Below are positions 34,638 through 42,726 of a DNA stretch of 64,000 bases, piece after piece; the first letter of the stretch is position 1, and every line of letters starts with the position of its first letter. The translations under genes and the position numbers were made by a program. Source of the DNA: Salinicola aestuarinus (lineage in GTDB: Bacteria; Pseudomonadota; Gammaproteobacteria; Pseudomonadales; Halomonadaceae); assembly GCF_003206645.1 (NCBI RefSeq), contig NZ_PZJP01000008.1:231512-295511 (forward strand). The letters run 5' to 3'. The notes beneath the pieces were generated by a model. The model did not search any database. It saw only the letters and a list, made by a program, of their open reading frames with translations, and was not told the DNA's origin.

Positions 34638-35198
34638 TCAGGCACCCGCTCGTTCGCGACGACGCTGGGCGAACAACGGCTCATCGAGGTCGATGGCTGG
34701 CTGATAGCGCACGCTGAAACTGGATAGGGCTCTGAAAGCCGCATCCAGATCCTGGTCGTCACGCAAGGCCAGGGTGTCGAATCCGCAACGGCGCAGATAG
34801 TAGAGCTGATCGATGAGCACATCGCCGATGGCACGAAGTTCACCGGCATAGCCGAAGCGCTCCCGGAGAAGCCGCGCCACGGTATAGCCCCGGCCATCGG
34901 TGAACGACGGAAAGTCGATCGCTACCAGCGGCGCAGCCGACAGCGTCTCGGCGAGCTCGGCCGTCGTCTCGCAGTCGCTTGCCAGCCAGGGCGCGAGGCG
35001 TTCTTGGTCGACGCTGGAATCGGCAAGACTCTCCTGCCACAGCGTGAAGGGCACGATGGCGGGACGCGCCTCGGGCAGCGTTTGCTCGTCTCGAGAGAGC
35101 ACCCAGTCGTCAGCGACCTGGACGTTGCCCCGGATCAACTTGGCGCTCGGCGCCGGAGCCACTGTCTCGACCGCGTCGGTATCGTTGGCATCAGGCAT
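34638..35198 (-). CDS. DUF934 family protein, sulfite reductase partner
   Basis: 186 residues: LIRGNVQVADDWVLSRDEQTLP start, IDFPSFTDGRGYTVARLLRERFGYAGELRAIGDVLIDQLYYLRRCGFDTLALR core. DUF934 proteins are nearly always encoded right after CysI-type sulfite reductases and may serve as the electron-delivery partner, though this is not proven. Overlaps cysI by 8 bases. Confidence 0.88.
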   Translation of the reverse strand: MPDANDTDAVETVAPAPSAKLIRGNVQVADDWVLSRDEQTLPEARPAIVPFTLWQESLADSSVDQERLAPWLASDCETTAELAETLSAAPLVAIDFPSFTDGRGYTVARLLRERFGYAGELRAIGDVLIDQLYYLRRCGFDTLALRDDQDLDAAFRALSSFSVRYQPAIDLDEPLFAQRRRERAGA

Positions 35199-36843
35199 AG
35201 ACGCGCTCCTTGAACGGTTGATGGCCTACGCGACGGTAGGTGTCCAGGAAACGCTCGTCCTCGAGACGCTTCTCGACATAGACCTTGAGCACCTTGTCGA
35301 TGACCGCCGGTACGTCCTCGCGATAGAACGAGGGTCCCAGAATCTTGCCCAGCGAGACATCGTCGTCGGCATTGCCGCCGAGGGATATCTGATAATACTC
35401 CTCGCCTTTTTTGTCGACGCCTAGGATGCCGATGTTGCCGACGTGATGGTGGCCGCAGGCATTCATGCAACCGGAGATGTTCAGGTCGATGGGCCCGAGA
35501 TCGTAGAGATAGTCGAGGTCCTCGAAACGTTCCTGGATCGCTTGGGCGATCGGAATCGACACGGCATTGGCCAGCGAGCAGTAGTCACCACCGGGACAGC
35601 AGATAATGTCATTCAGCGTGCCCACGGTGGGATTGGCCATGCCGAGGGCGTCGAGCTGATGCCACAGCGTCTCGATCTCGTCGACCGGCACGTCCGAGAA
35701 GACCAGATTCTGTTCATGGGTGACACGCAGTTCGCCAAAACCGAAGGCGTCGGCGAGATCCGCCACGGCGTCCATCTGATCGGCCGTGACATCACCCGGC
35801 GCGTGCTCGCGACGTTTTAGCGACAGCGTCACTGCCTTGTAACCGGGCACTTTGTGATCGACCACGTTATTGGTCACGAAGCGGGCAAAGGCGCGATTCT
35901 CCTGACGCAGTTGCTCGTAGGCAGCGATCGCCGCGTCGGCAACAGGGCGCCGACCCGGTTCGGGGAAGTGTTCACGGGCCGCCTGGACAGTGGCCTCGTC
36001 GAGCGTCTGCGAGCCATCCTTGAGATGCGCCCACTCTGCCTCGACACGGCGTCGGAACTCCTCCACCCCCAGCGCCTTGACCAGAATCTTGATACGCGCC
36101 TTGAACTTGTTGTCGCGGCGCCCGAACTGGTTGTAGACCCGCACGATCGATTCGAGATAGGTCAGCAGATGTTGCCAAGGCAGATCGTCGCGAATCACCT
36201 CGCCGACCATCGGTGTACGCCCCATGCCGCCACCGGCGAGTACACGCACTCGGAGCTCGTCCTGTTCGTTGCGCCACAGGCGCAGGCCGATGTCGTGGAC
36301 GTGGATCGCCGCCCGGTCATGGGTCGCCCCGGTCACCGCAATCTTGAACTTCCGCGGGAGGTAGGCGAACTCCGGATGCAGCGTCGACCACTGGCGAATG
36401 AGCTCGCACCAGGGGCGAGGGTCGACGACCTCGTCACGGGCGATGCCGGCGAACTGGTCGCTGGTGGTGTTGCGGATACAGTTGCCGCTGGTCTGGATGG
36501 CGTGCATTTCGACCTTGGCGAGATCCCCCAGGATGTCGGGCACGTCCTCGATCGCCGGCCAGTTGAGCTGCAGGTTCTGGCGAGTCGTGAAGTGGCCGTA
36601 GCCGCGGTCGTAGCGCCGAGTGATCTCGGCCAGCGCGCGTAACTGATGACCGCTCAGCATTCCGTAGGGAATGGCGATACGCAGCATGGGCGCGTGGCGC
36701 TGAATGTAGAGACCGTTCTGCAAACGCAGAGGGCGAAACTCCTCCTCGCCGAGCTGGCCCGCCAGGTAGCGGTCCATCTGATCGCGAAACTGCGCGACAC
36801 GCTCGTCGACGAGTGTCTGGTCATAGTCGTCGTAGCGATACAT
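35191..36843 (-). CDS. cysI: Sulfite reductase hemoprotein (CysI-type nitrite/sulfite reductase)
   Basis: Reduces sulfite to sulfide with six electrons for cysteine synthesis. Siroheme/4Fe-4S ligands are visible as ICCPGGDYCSLAN and NISGCMNACGHHH. Tandem ferredoxin-like and NIR_SIR domains make up 550 residues. ATG 36843 (MYRYDDYDQ) has AGGA about 9 bases upstream and is the normal family start; an ATG 21 bases earlier lies before that site. Operon with DUF934. Confidence 0.94.
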   Translation of the reverse strand: MYRYDDYDQTLVDERVAQFRDQMDRYLAGQLGEEEFRPLRLQNGLYIQRHAPMLRIAIPYGMLSGHQLRALAEITRRYDRGYGHFTTRQNLQLNWPAIEDVPDILGDLAKVEMHAIQTSGNCIRNTTSDQFAGIARDEVVDPRPWCELIRQWSTLHPEFAYLPRKFKIAVTGATHDRAAIHVHDIGLRLWRNEQDELRVRVLAGGGMGRTPMVGEVIRDDLPWQHLLTYLESIVRVYNQFGRRDNKFKARIKILVKALGVEEFRRRVEAEWAHLKDGSQTLDEATVQAAREHFPEPGRRPVADAAIAAYEQLRQENRAFARFVTNNVVDHKVPGYKAVTLSLKRREHAPGDVTADQMDAVADLADAFGFGELRVTHEQNLVFSDVPVDEIETLWHQLDALGMANPTVGTLNDIICCPGGDYCSLANAVSIPIAQAIQERFEDLDYLYDLGPIDLNISGCMNACGHHHVGNIGILGVDKKGEEYYQISLGGNADDDVSLGKILGPSFYREDVPAVIDKVLKVYVEKRLEDERFLDTYRRVGHQPFKERVYA

Positions 36844-36898
36844 CGGGCTTATCCTGCTAGTCATGGATGGCCAATGAGCGCACCTTACTGCCGGCGCG

Positions 36899-36917
36899 TT
36901 ATTCTACAAAAGAATAA
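36899..36917. promoter_or_regulatory. Inverted repeat upstream of cysI
   Basis: TTATTCT-ACAAA-AGAATAA: perfect 7-base arms around 5 bases, 56 bases before the cysI start and in a short AT-rich promoter-like stretch. Probably an operator for a sulfur regulator (CysB-like), by position only. Confidence 0.45.
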
Positions 36918-36935
36918 ATGCTCATAGTTTATTGC

Positions 36936-37337
36936 TTAAACGTTATTAGAGACGATTGTCGCCCCGGAAGTCAGAGCTTCTGCCGTCTCGATCTGATCGC
37001 AGCAGGCCCGTCGGTCGGCAGGAGGGCGGAGACTCTCACACCTCTCGGCGCTCAGTGTCTCATCGCCGAGCGTCGCTTCCGACTCGAGCCTCCATCTGTC
37101 ATGCCTAACCCGGCCCTGTAGCGGCTCGGGCAGCGCCTGTACCAGTATGGCAGGGTCCTCGTCGTCACCAGCCCACGATGCGATGAGTCTCTGGGTCAGG
37201 GGCTCGTGAACGGTGGGGTGCGGAACGGCCACGGGCGTCTCCGACAGCGCAGTCGATTTCGGCGGGTTCGACAGCGTAGCAGAAAGGCCTACGCCGGGTA
37301 GAGATGCGCGGAGCACTAGCGGCGAATCCCCGACCAT
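36936..37337 (-). CDS. Possible hypothetical protein (up to 133 aa)
   Basis: An open frame filling most of the 584-base space between cysI and nfuA. The middle (PLTQRLIASWAGDDEDPAILVQALPEPLQGRVRHDRW) looks protein-like and third positions are G/C-rich, but the N-terminal 30 residues are low-complexity and no family is recognised. A later GTG start is possible. Could be a real lineage-specific gene or a chance frame. Confidence 0.3.
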   Translation of the reverse strand: MVGDSPLVLRASLPGVGLSATLSNPPKSTALSETPVAVPHPTVHEPLTQRLIASWAGDDEDPAILVQALPEPLQGRVRHDRWRLESEATLGDETLSAERCESLRPPADRRACCDQIETAEALTSGATIVSNNV

Positions 37338-37427
37338 TCCATTTCTTGACTAAAACACTCAGGATTGTCTTGTGCGCGGCTTTTTCCTACCATAGTGACC
37401 ACATCTCTAGCAGAGTTAAGAGCGACT

Positions 37428-38015
37428 ATGAGTCAACCCATTCAGATTACCGACAGCGGTCAGGAATACCTGGCCGATCTGCTCTCCAAGCAGGACGTCG
37501 ACGATATCGCGGTGCGCGTCTTCATTACCCAGCCGGGTACGCCGTACGCGGAGACCTGCCTGGCCTATTGTCGGCCGGGGGAGGAGGAACCGAGTGACGA
37601 AAAAGTCGAACTCGAGCGATTCAATGTCTTTCTCGACAAGAATAGCGTGCCGTTTCTCGAAGAGGCTGTCGTCGATTTCAACGCGGACCGCATGGGCGGG
37701 CAACTGACCATCAAGGCACCTAACGCCAAGATGCCGAAAGTCAACGCCGACAGCCCCCTGGAAGACCGCATCAATTACATCCTCTACAGCGAGATCAACC
37801 CCGGGCTCGCCGCCCACGGTGGCGAGATTCGGCTTATCCAGCTGACCGAGGAACCGGTTGCGGTACTCCAGTTCGGTGGCGGCTGCCAGGGGTGTGCGGC
37901 GGTGGATCTGACCCTCAAGGAAGGGGTCGAACGGACGCTGATGGAACGCATTCCCGAGCTAACGGGTATTCGCGACGTCACCGATCACACCGACACCACC
38001 AACGCCTATTACTGA
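37428..38015 (+). CDS. nfuA: Fe-S biogenesis protein NfuA
   Basis: Fe-S carrier that delivers 4Fe-4S clusters to target enzymes. The N-terminal degenerate A-type domain ([16 protein letters not shown]...) is followed by the Nfu domain with the cluster-binding [19 protein letters not shown]. Start ATG 37428 ([11 protein letters not shown]). 195 residues, near E. coli's 191. Followed by a strong terminator. Confidence 0.95.
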   Translation: MSQPIQITDSGQEYLADLLSKQDVDDIAVRVFITQPGTPYAETCLAYCRPGEEEPSDEKVELERFNVFLDKNSVPFLEEAVVDFNADRMGGQLTIKAPNAKMPKVNADSPLEDRINYILYSEINPGLAAHGGEIRLIQLTEEPVAVLQFGGGCQGCAAVDLTLKEGVERTLMERIPELTGIRDVTDHTDTTNAYY

Positions 38016-38035
38016 CGCTGGCGGGCGGAATCGAC

Positions 38036-38064
38036 AAGAGCACTCATCGAGTGCTCTTTTTTTT
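38036..38064 (+). terminator. Rho-independent terminator after nfuA
   Basis: GAGCACTC-ATC-GAGTGCTC stem-loop followed by eight T. Confidence 0.92.
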
Positions 38065-38274
38065 GTCCAGTGGGTTCGGTTCGCGCAGCGGCGTGATTGG
38101 CGCGGGCGTCAACGTTCGCAGGGACGGCGCGATCGCAATCGATTGCCCAATCTTCTCGCCCGCAAGGGTGTGGCGCGTGTTCAAGCGGCGGTCGGGACTA
38201 CAGTCTCTGCCTGGCCTGCCGATAAGTCAGACAAACCCCACCTCTACCGGTGCGCTGCGCCAGGAGTCACGACG

Positions 38275-39216
38275 TTGCTTCGTTTCCTCGCTTCCACGCT
38301 TGTCGCAGCGCCGGTGCTCGGTCTGCTCGCGCCCTCATCGACCTTGGCGCTGACGCTGGGCACCGGCGATACCGCCGGTGTTTATTACCCCATCGGGCAG
38401 GAGGTCTGCGCGCTTTACACGCAATCGACAGGTGGCGCATGCGAGGCGCTGAGCACCGGAGGCTCTCTCTATAATATGGAAGCCGTGCGCACTGGAGATC
38501 TGACACTGGGCATCGTTCAGTCTGACGTGCAATACGCGGCGGCGAAGGGGCGACCACCCTTCGAGGATATCGGGCCTGACGCCTCGATACGGGCGGTTTT
38601 CTCCCTTCATGCAGAAGCCTTCACGGTGGTCGCGCAATCCGCGGAAATCGAGCATTTCTCTGACCTTCGCGGCCAGCGCGTCAACGTCGGGAACCCCGGC
38701 TCCGGACACCGGGCAACGCTCGACGCATTGCTCGAGGCGGGTGGCCAATCGGAGTCATTTTTCTCAATCGCCAGTGAGCTCAAGCCCGAGGCGATGTCTC
38801 GCCTGATGTGCGAAGGGCGGTTGGATGCTTTTGTCTATGTCGTGGGGCATCCCTCCAAGGCGATCGATCAAGCCACCAGACGCTGTGAGGCTCATCTGGT
38901 CGACGTCGACGGGGAGGCGGTCACTCAACTGCTGTCGAAAGCGCCTTATTACGATACGGCCGTCGTGCCGGGGGGGCTTTACGCTGGCAACCCAACTGAC
39001 ACCCAAACCTTTGGTGTCAGAGCGACGCTGGTAACACGTGCCGATGCCGACGAGAATCAGATTTACGATCTTGTATCGGCCGTATTCGATAACTGGGAGG
39101 TCTTTCGGGGGTCACACCCGGCACTACAGAATCTGACACCGGAGATCATGATCGATTCGGCGAGAACCGCGCCACTTCATGCAGGGGCGCGGCGTTACTA
39201 CCAAAGCCTACAGTGA
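38275..39216 (+). CDS. TAXI-family TRAP transporter solute receptor
   Basis: Periplasmic receptor of the TRAP-TAXI family. From TTG 38275 (AGGAG 8 bases upstream) the protein begins with a signal peptide (LLRFLASTLVAAPVLGLLAPSSTLA), then TLGTGDTAGVYYPIGQEVCALY and GGSLYNMEAVRTGDLTLGIVQSDVQYAA, the TAXI signature, and FSDLRGQRVNVGNPGSG. 313 residues. No DctQM-type membrane gene is adjacent. A longer in-frame start at 38143 would hide the signal peptide. Confidence 0.88.
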   Translation: MLRFLASTLVAAPVLGLLAPSSTLALTLGTGDTAGVYYPIGQEVCALYTQSTGGACEALSTGGSLYNMEAVRTGDLTLGIVQSDVQYAAAKGRPPFEDIGPDASIRAVFSLHAEAFTVVAQSAEIEHFSDLRGQRVNVGNPGSGHRATLDALLEAGGQSESFFSIASELKPEAMSRLMCEGRLDAFVYVVGHPSKAIDQATRRCEAHLVDVDGEAVTQLLSKAPYYDTAVVPGGLYAGNPTDTQTFGVRATLVTRADADENQIYDLVSAVFDNWEVFRGSHPALQNLTPEIMIDSARTAPLHAGARRYYQSLQ

Positions 39217-39274
39217 AGAAGCGTCGAAGCCGATTTTGGATCCGACTCGGCTGGCTTGATCCACGGTACCTGTC

Positions 39275-40240
39275 TCACACGGCCGTCGGGGGCAGGGCGG
39301 CCCGGGAAAGTCGCTCCTGCATTTCACGGTTGGCGGCCCGCAAGTTCTTGAGCTCTTTCTCAAGGCGCTGTTTCTCCTGCTGAACGTTACGCAAGCGGTC
39401 GTCGCTGACGCGTCGCTCACTCGCTACCTGCTCCGTGTGGGCTTTCTCGGTCCGCTGCGTCTCTTGCAACTGAGAGTACTGCCGACGATGTTCCGAGAGG
39501 TCTAACTGAAGGCGTTCGCAGCGTTGGTCAAGATTTGCCAAGCGCTGCTCATACTGTTTTTCCTGCTTGGCGCGCTCTTGTTTGGCATCGTCCAATAGCT
39601 CCATGAGTCGGGTCTCCGCCGACTCGTGACGCTTTTCTTCCTGTGCCAGCTTGTTCTGATGCGCCTGCTGCGCGCGCGCGGCTGCCTCGCGATGCTGCTT
39701 TTCGCTCTCCTCAAGGCTCTGTTCATGGCGATGACAGGCCTGCTCGAGCTGTGAAATGCGTTTTTGCTGCTGGGTCTGACTTGTCTTCAGCGTCTGCAGC
39801 TCCAACTGGAAGCGGGCCGCTTCGGCGGTCTTGGCTTCAAGACGCTCCTGAACGCGCAGCATATGCTCGTTCAGTGCTTCCAGGCGTTGTTCGGCATCTT
39901 CACGCTCCCGCTGTGCTTGAAGCGTGGCGTTGTCCGACTCCTTGATCTGTTCGTCGGCCTCCTGTCGGTAAGCGGCAAGCTTTTCGTAAGCCGCCTGCTG
40001 CGCCTTCTCCCAGATGTCGCCAACCCAGTGTTCTAGGTTCTCGGGGCGATCGATAGCAGGCCGTGTCTGGCCGGCGCCATGATCTCTCAGTCGCCACTCC
40101 CGAAGGTGATCGCTGATGGTCGTGTAACTGCCGGTGCCGAGAAACTCGCGCACTTTCTGTACGCTGATGGTTTCCCCGCGCTGCTGCAGCGTGTCGATCG
40201 CGCGGCGAACGTCTTCGTAACGAATTCCATTGCGAGCCAT
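39275..40240 (-). CDS. KfrA-like DNA-binding coiled-coil protein
   Basis: An N-terminal KfrA_N helix-turn-helix (GIRYEDVRRAIDTLQQRGETISVQKVREFLGTGSYTTISDHLREWR) is followed by about 220 residues of almost unbroken coiled coil rich in Glu, Gln, Arg and Lys. KfrA was described on IncP plasmids as an autorepressor that oligomerises through its coil; chromosomal homologues are common and poorly studied. Start ATG 40240 (AGGGA 8 bases upstream); ATG 40312 is in frame but falls on the operator-like repeat. Confidence 0.85.
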   Translation of the reverse strand: MARNGIRYEDVRRAIDTLQQRGETISVQKVREFLGTGSYTTISDHLREWRLRDHGAGQTRPAIDRPENLEHWVGDIWEKAQQAAYEKLAAYRQEADEQIKESDNATLQAQREREDAEQRLEALNEHMLRVQERLEAKTAEAARFQLELQTLKTSQTQQQKRISQLEQACHRHEQSLEESEKQHREAAARAQQAHQNKLAQEEKRHESAETRLMELLDDAKQERAKQEKQYEQRLANLDQRCERLQLDLSEHRRQYSQLQETQRTEKAHTEQVASERRVSDDRLRNVQQEKQRLEKELKNLRAANREMQERLSRAALPPTAV

Positions 40241-40311
40241 AGTGCGTTCCCTGTTTGGCGTCTGACTGTCCCTGGAGCTCTTTGACGGCTCCTGAGAATC
40301 AGCATAAGACA

Positions 40312-40334
40312 TTTACGTAAATTCGATACGTAAA
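40312..40334. promoter_or_regulatory. Operator-like inverted repeat of the KfrA-like gene
   Basis: TTTACGTA-N7-TACGTAAA: perfect 8-base arms, 23 bases in all, 72 bases upstream of the KfrA-like start and 79 before sufE. The left arm is also within a perfect 12-base palindrome ATTTACGTAAAT (40311-40322). Most likely the autoregulatory site. Confidence 0.6.
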
Positions 40335-40412
40335 AAACGCGATCGACTCGCCACGGCTAGGGTCACCGGCACATAGCTCTTATAATAGCGCCATTCAAGT
40401 AGAGGAGTTTCC

Positions 40413-40835
40413 ATGAGTATTGCCGAGACACAGGCCGAGCTGGTCGACGAATTTTCGATGTTCGACAACTGGATGGATCGCTATCAATACATCATCGATA
40501 TGGGACGACAGCTGCCGCCGTATCCCGAGGAGGAGCGGATACCGGCCTTCAAGATCGAGGGATGCCAGTCCAGCGTCTGGCTGCGGTCGCACGAAGAGGG
40601 CGGTCACCTGCGCTTTCGCGCCATGTCGGACGCGGCGATTGTCTGCGGCTTGATCGCGATACTGCTGCGGGTCTACGACGATCGTGATGCGGCGGAGATC
40701 GTTGCGAACGAGCCTGCGTTCCTCACAGATCTCGGGTTGGATCAACACCTGTCACCCACGCGCAGTAACGGCTTGCACGCGATGCTCGAGCGGATTTATG
40801 CCATCGCGCGCGAGACGGCAGCGAGAGACGCCTGA
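40413..40835 (+). CDS. sufE: Cysteine desulfuration protein SufE
   Basis: Accepts persulfide sulfur from a cysteine desulfurase and activates it for Fe-S cluster assembly. The acceptor Cys lies in IPAFKIEGCQSSVWL; DAAIVCGLIAILLRVYDDR and LTDLGLDQHLSPTRSNGLHAML are family segments. 140 residues, equal to the family norm. AGAGGAG precedes the ATG. Confidence 0.94.
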   Translation: MSIAETQAELVDEFSMFDNWMDRYQYIIDMGRQLPPYPEEERIPAFKIEGCQSSVWLRSHEEGGHLRFRAMSDAAIVCGLIAILLRVYDDRDAAEIVANEPAFLTDLGLDQHLSPTRSNGLHAMLERIYAIARETAARDA

Positions 40836-40946
40836 CATTCTGAAGCGTGAGTCTCGCGCGGGGTGACAAGTCGAAAGTCGGTGGCATTCGTGAAGAGAGT
40901 CGGTTGCATAAGTGAAAGGACTGCCGCCGATCAAGATGACGCGCTG

Positions 40947-41246
40947 CTAATCGCGATGATCGCAGCGGTCGTCATGGCAATGAGCATCGTGACCATCGCG
41001 CGAAGCTTCCGGTTCGGGCACGGGGTCGACACCGCCCGGATGAAGCGGATGGCACTTGAGCAGACGTCGCAGTGAGAGCCATCCGCCGCGCCACGGTCCG
41101 TGAAGCTTGACGGCCTCCAACGCATAGCTCGAGCAGGTCGGCCAGAATCGACAGCGCGGGCCGAGCAGGGGGCTGATGCCATAGCGGTAACACTGAATCA
41201 ATCCCGTCAGAATCGCTGTCGCGATCTGGCTCAAGCGGTGTTTCAC
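40947..41246 (-). CDS. yidD: Membrane protein insertion efficiency factor YidD, with metal-ligand-rich tail
   Basis: 99 residues. The family core ([62 protein letters not shown]) is complete. The C-terminal ~25 residues (four His, two Cys and many Asp) are an unusual potential metal-binding tail. YidD normally lies between rnpA and yidC; here it overlaps hisI by 4 bases and follows zur, so this may be a relocated or second copy. Confidence 0.85.
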   Translation of the reverse strand: MKHRLSQIATAILTGLIQCYRYGISPLLGPRCRFWPTCSSYALEAVKLHGPWRGGWLSLRRLLKCHPLHPGGVDPVPEPEASRDGHDAHCHDDRCDHRD

Positions 41247-41683
41247 CCCTTGCTACCGTATAACGCCTCGGGCGAGATCAGCGGCGCGCTATCCACTTCG
41301 GCGTGTTCCGCCGTCAGCTTTACGTAGAAGCAGTTACGTCGACCGGTGTGGCAGGCAGGCCCTGATTGATCGACCTTGAGCAGCAGCGTGTCACCGTCGC
41401 AGTCGAACCGCGCTTCGACGAGACGCTGGTGCTGACCCGAGCTTTCGCCTTTGCGCCAGAACGCCTGACGAGATCGGGACCAGTAGCAGACTTGACCTGT
41501 CTCGAGGGTTTCGCGAAGCGCCGGACCGTTCATCCACGCCATCATCAACACTTCGCCGCTATCGTGCTGCTGGGCAATGGCGGGAACCAAACCCTCGGCG
41601 TTCCATTTGGCCTGGGCGATGACGTCGTCGAGTGCGACCTGAGTACCGATGTCGGCGCTTTCGAGCGCGTTAAAAAGTGACAT
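41243..41683 (-). CDS. hisI: Phosphoribosyl-AMP cyclohydrolase HisI
   Basis: Opens the purine ring of phosphoribosyl-AMP in histidine biosynthesis; a zinc enzyme. Stand-alone cyclohydrolase domain without His[39 protein letters not shown] and the ligand motif CHTGRRNCF, so all three zinc Cys are kept. Gene order zur-hisI-yidD raises the possibility that this is a zinc-regulated paralogue rather than the main biosynthetic copy; not decidable here. Confidence 0.94.
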   Translation of the reverse strand: MSLFNALESADIGTQVALDDVIAQAKWNAEGLVPAIAQQHDSGEVLMMAWMNGPALRETLETGQVCYWSRSRQAFWRKGESSGQHQRLVEARFDCDGDTLLLKVDQSGPACHTGRRNCFYVKLTAEHAEVDSAPLISPEALYGSKG

Positions 41684-41719
41684 GAGATTCTTTCATCCAT
41701 TCGTGAAATCGATGCCTGT

Positions 41720-42169
41720 TCAGGCACCATCGCGGCAACTGTCACAAACGCCGAGCAGCTCGATCGTCTGACGCTGGATGGTGAAGCCACGCTGACGGGC
41801 CGTCGCGGTGAGCAGTTCGCCCACGGTTTCCTGGTGCAACTCTTCAACGCGGCCACACTCGCGACAGATGAGCAGCTGAAATCGATGCACGTGTTCTGGG
41901 CAGGGACAGGCAAGATAGGCGTTCAGCGACTCGATGCGATGGACCAGTCCCTGTTCGATCAGAAAATCCAGCGCCCGATAGACCGTTGGCGGCCTGGCAG
42001 CGGCATGTTCATCGGAAAGCTTGTCGAGCAGGTCATATGCCTTCAAGCCCCCAGGCGTGCTTGAGATCATTTCGAGCACGCGACGGCGTATCGGCGTAAA
42101 CCGAACGCCACGTGCCTGACACTGAGTTTCGGCTTGTTGTAGCAGCGCCTGAGAATCGAGCATCGCCAT
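41720..42169 (-). CDS. zur: Zinc uptake regulator Zur (Fur family)
   Basis: Zn-dependent repressor. N-terminal winged helix (RFTPIRRRVLEMISSTPGGLKAYDLLDKL and RPPTVYRALDFLIEQGLVHRIESLNAYLACP), then the structural zinc site CRECGRVEELH and C-terminal CDSCR. The ACPCPEHVHRFQLLIC region is Zur-like rather than Fur-like. 149 residues. It is the first gene of the zur-hisI-yidD cluster and lies at the left edge of the inserted element. Confidence 0.9.
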   Translation of the reverse strand: MAMLDSQALLQQAETQCQARGVRFTPIRRRVLEMISSTPGGLKAYDLLDKLSDEHAAARPPTVYRALDFLIEQGLVHRIESLNAYLACPCPEHVHRFQLLICRECGRVEELHQETVGELLTATARQRGFTIQRQTIELLGVCDSCRDGA

Positions 42170-42726
42170 TCCTGAAAAACCTGCGAAGAGAGAGGCTGCA
42201 TTCTACGCACTCGGCAAGAGTGGGGCCAATGGAGCAGCGAAAGCCCGAGCTGGCTATAACCTTGAAGAGAGCAAGACGTCGCATGACGCGGGTGGGATAG
42301 CTGAATCTGAAAAGACGTCGATCCACACGATTTAACATGTATGCACACCAATTGATGTATATTTCTCTTTATAACAATCAGTTATGTGAGATTTCGTGTC
42401 AACTCAGTACCCGCGCTCCTTTCTATATAGGTAGGCTCCTACCCGGTAAGAGCGAGACTGCTACATCCTCGCGATACGGCCTCTCTCGATGACCACGTAG
42501 CTGACAGCGCTGCAACCGTTTCTAACCCCTCACTCTCACCAATGGCGAGAACCGTTCGCAGTGGCGGCCCTTGAGTGAACATGCTTGGGTGACAGACCTG
42601 CCTCGCAAGGGTTTGGTATCCTCCAGAAGGAAAGAGTGACACCAACCTAAGTGCTTAGTAGGCTTACAAAAGATAACGAACTATTGGCTTCCTAGGGAGC
42701 CCGCACTCAGGGAGCAACACCCCCAT
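42170..42726. other. Gene-free region: zur upstream sequence and left end of the inserted element
   Basis: No credible gene. GC content drops from about 42330. Notable items are an inverted repeat ATAAC-AATCA-GTTAT (42371-42385), and TGTCAACT (42397-42404), which reappears as its complement AGTTGACA at 58590-58597 near the other end of the island. The methyltransferase promoter must lie in the last 200 bases, but no consensus boxes were found. Confidence 0.6.

Noticed and set aside
42354..42359. GATGTA, identical to the core attachment hexamer of Tn554
   Set aside because: Six bases are expected often by chance, no matching copy was seen at the other end, and different Tn554-type recombinases use different cores.
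42371..42385. ATAAC-AATCA-GTTAT as a Zur box upstream of zur
   Set aside because: Gammaproteobacterial Zur boxes have the arms in the opposite order (GTTAT..ATAAC), and this repeat is about 200 bases upstream, inside the AT-rich inserted side.
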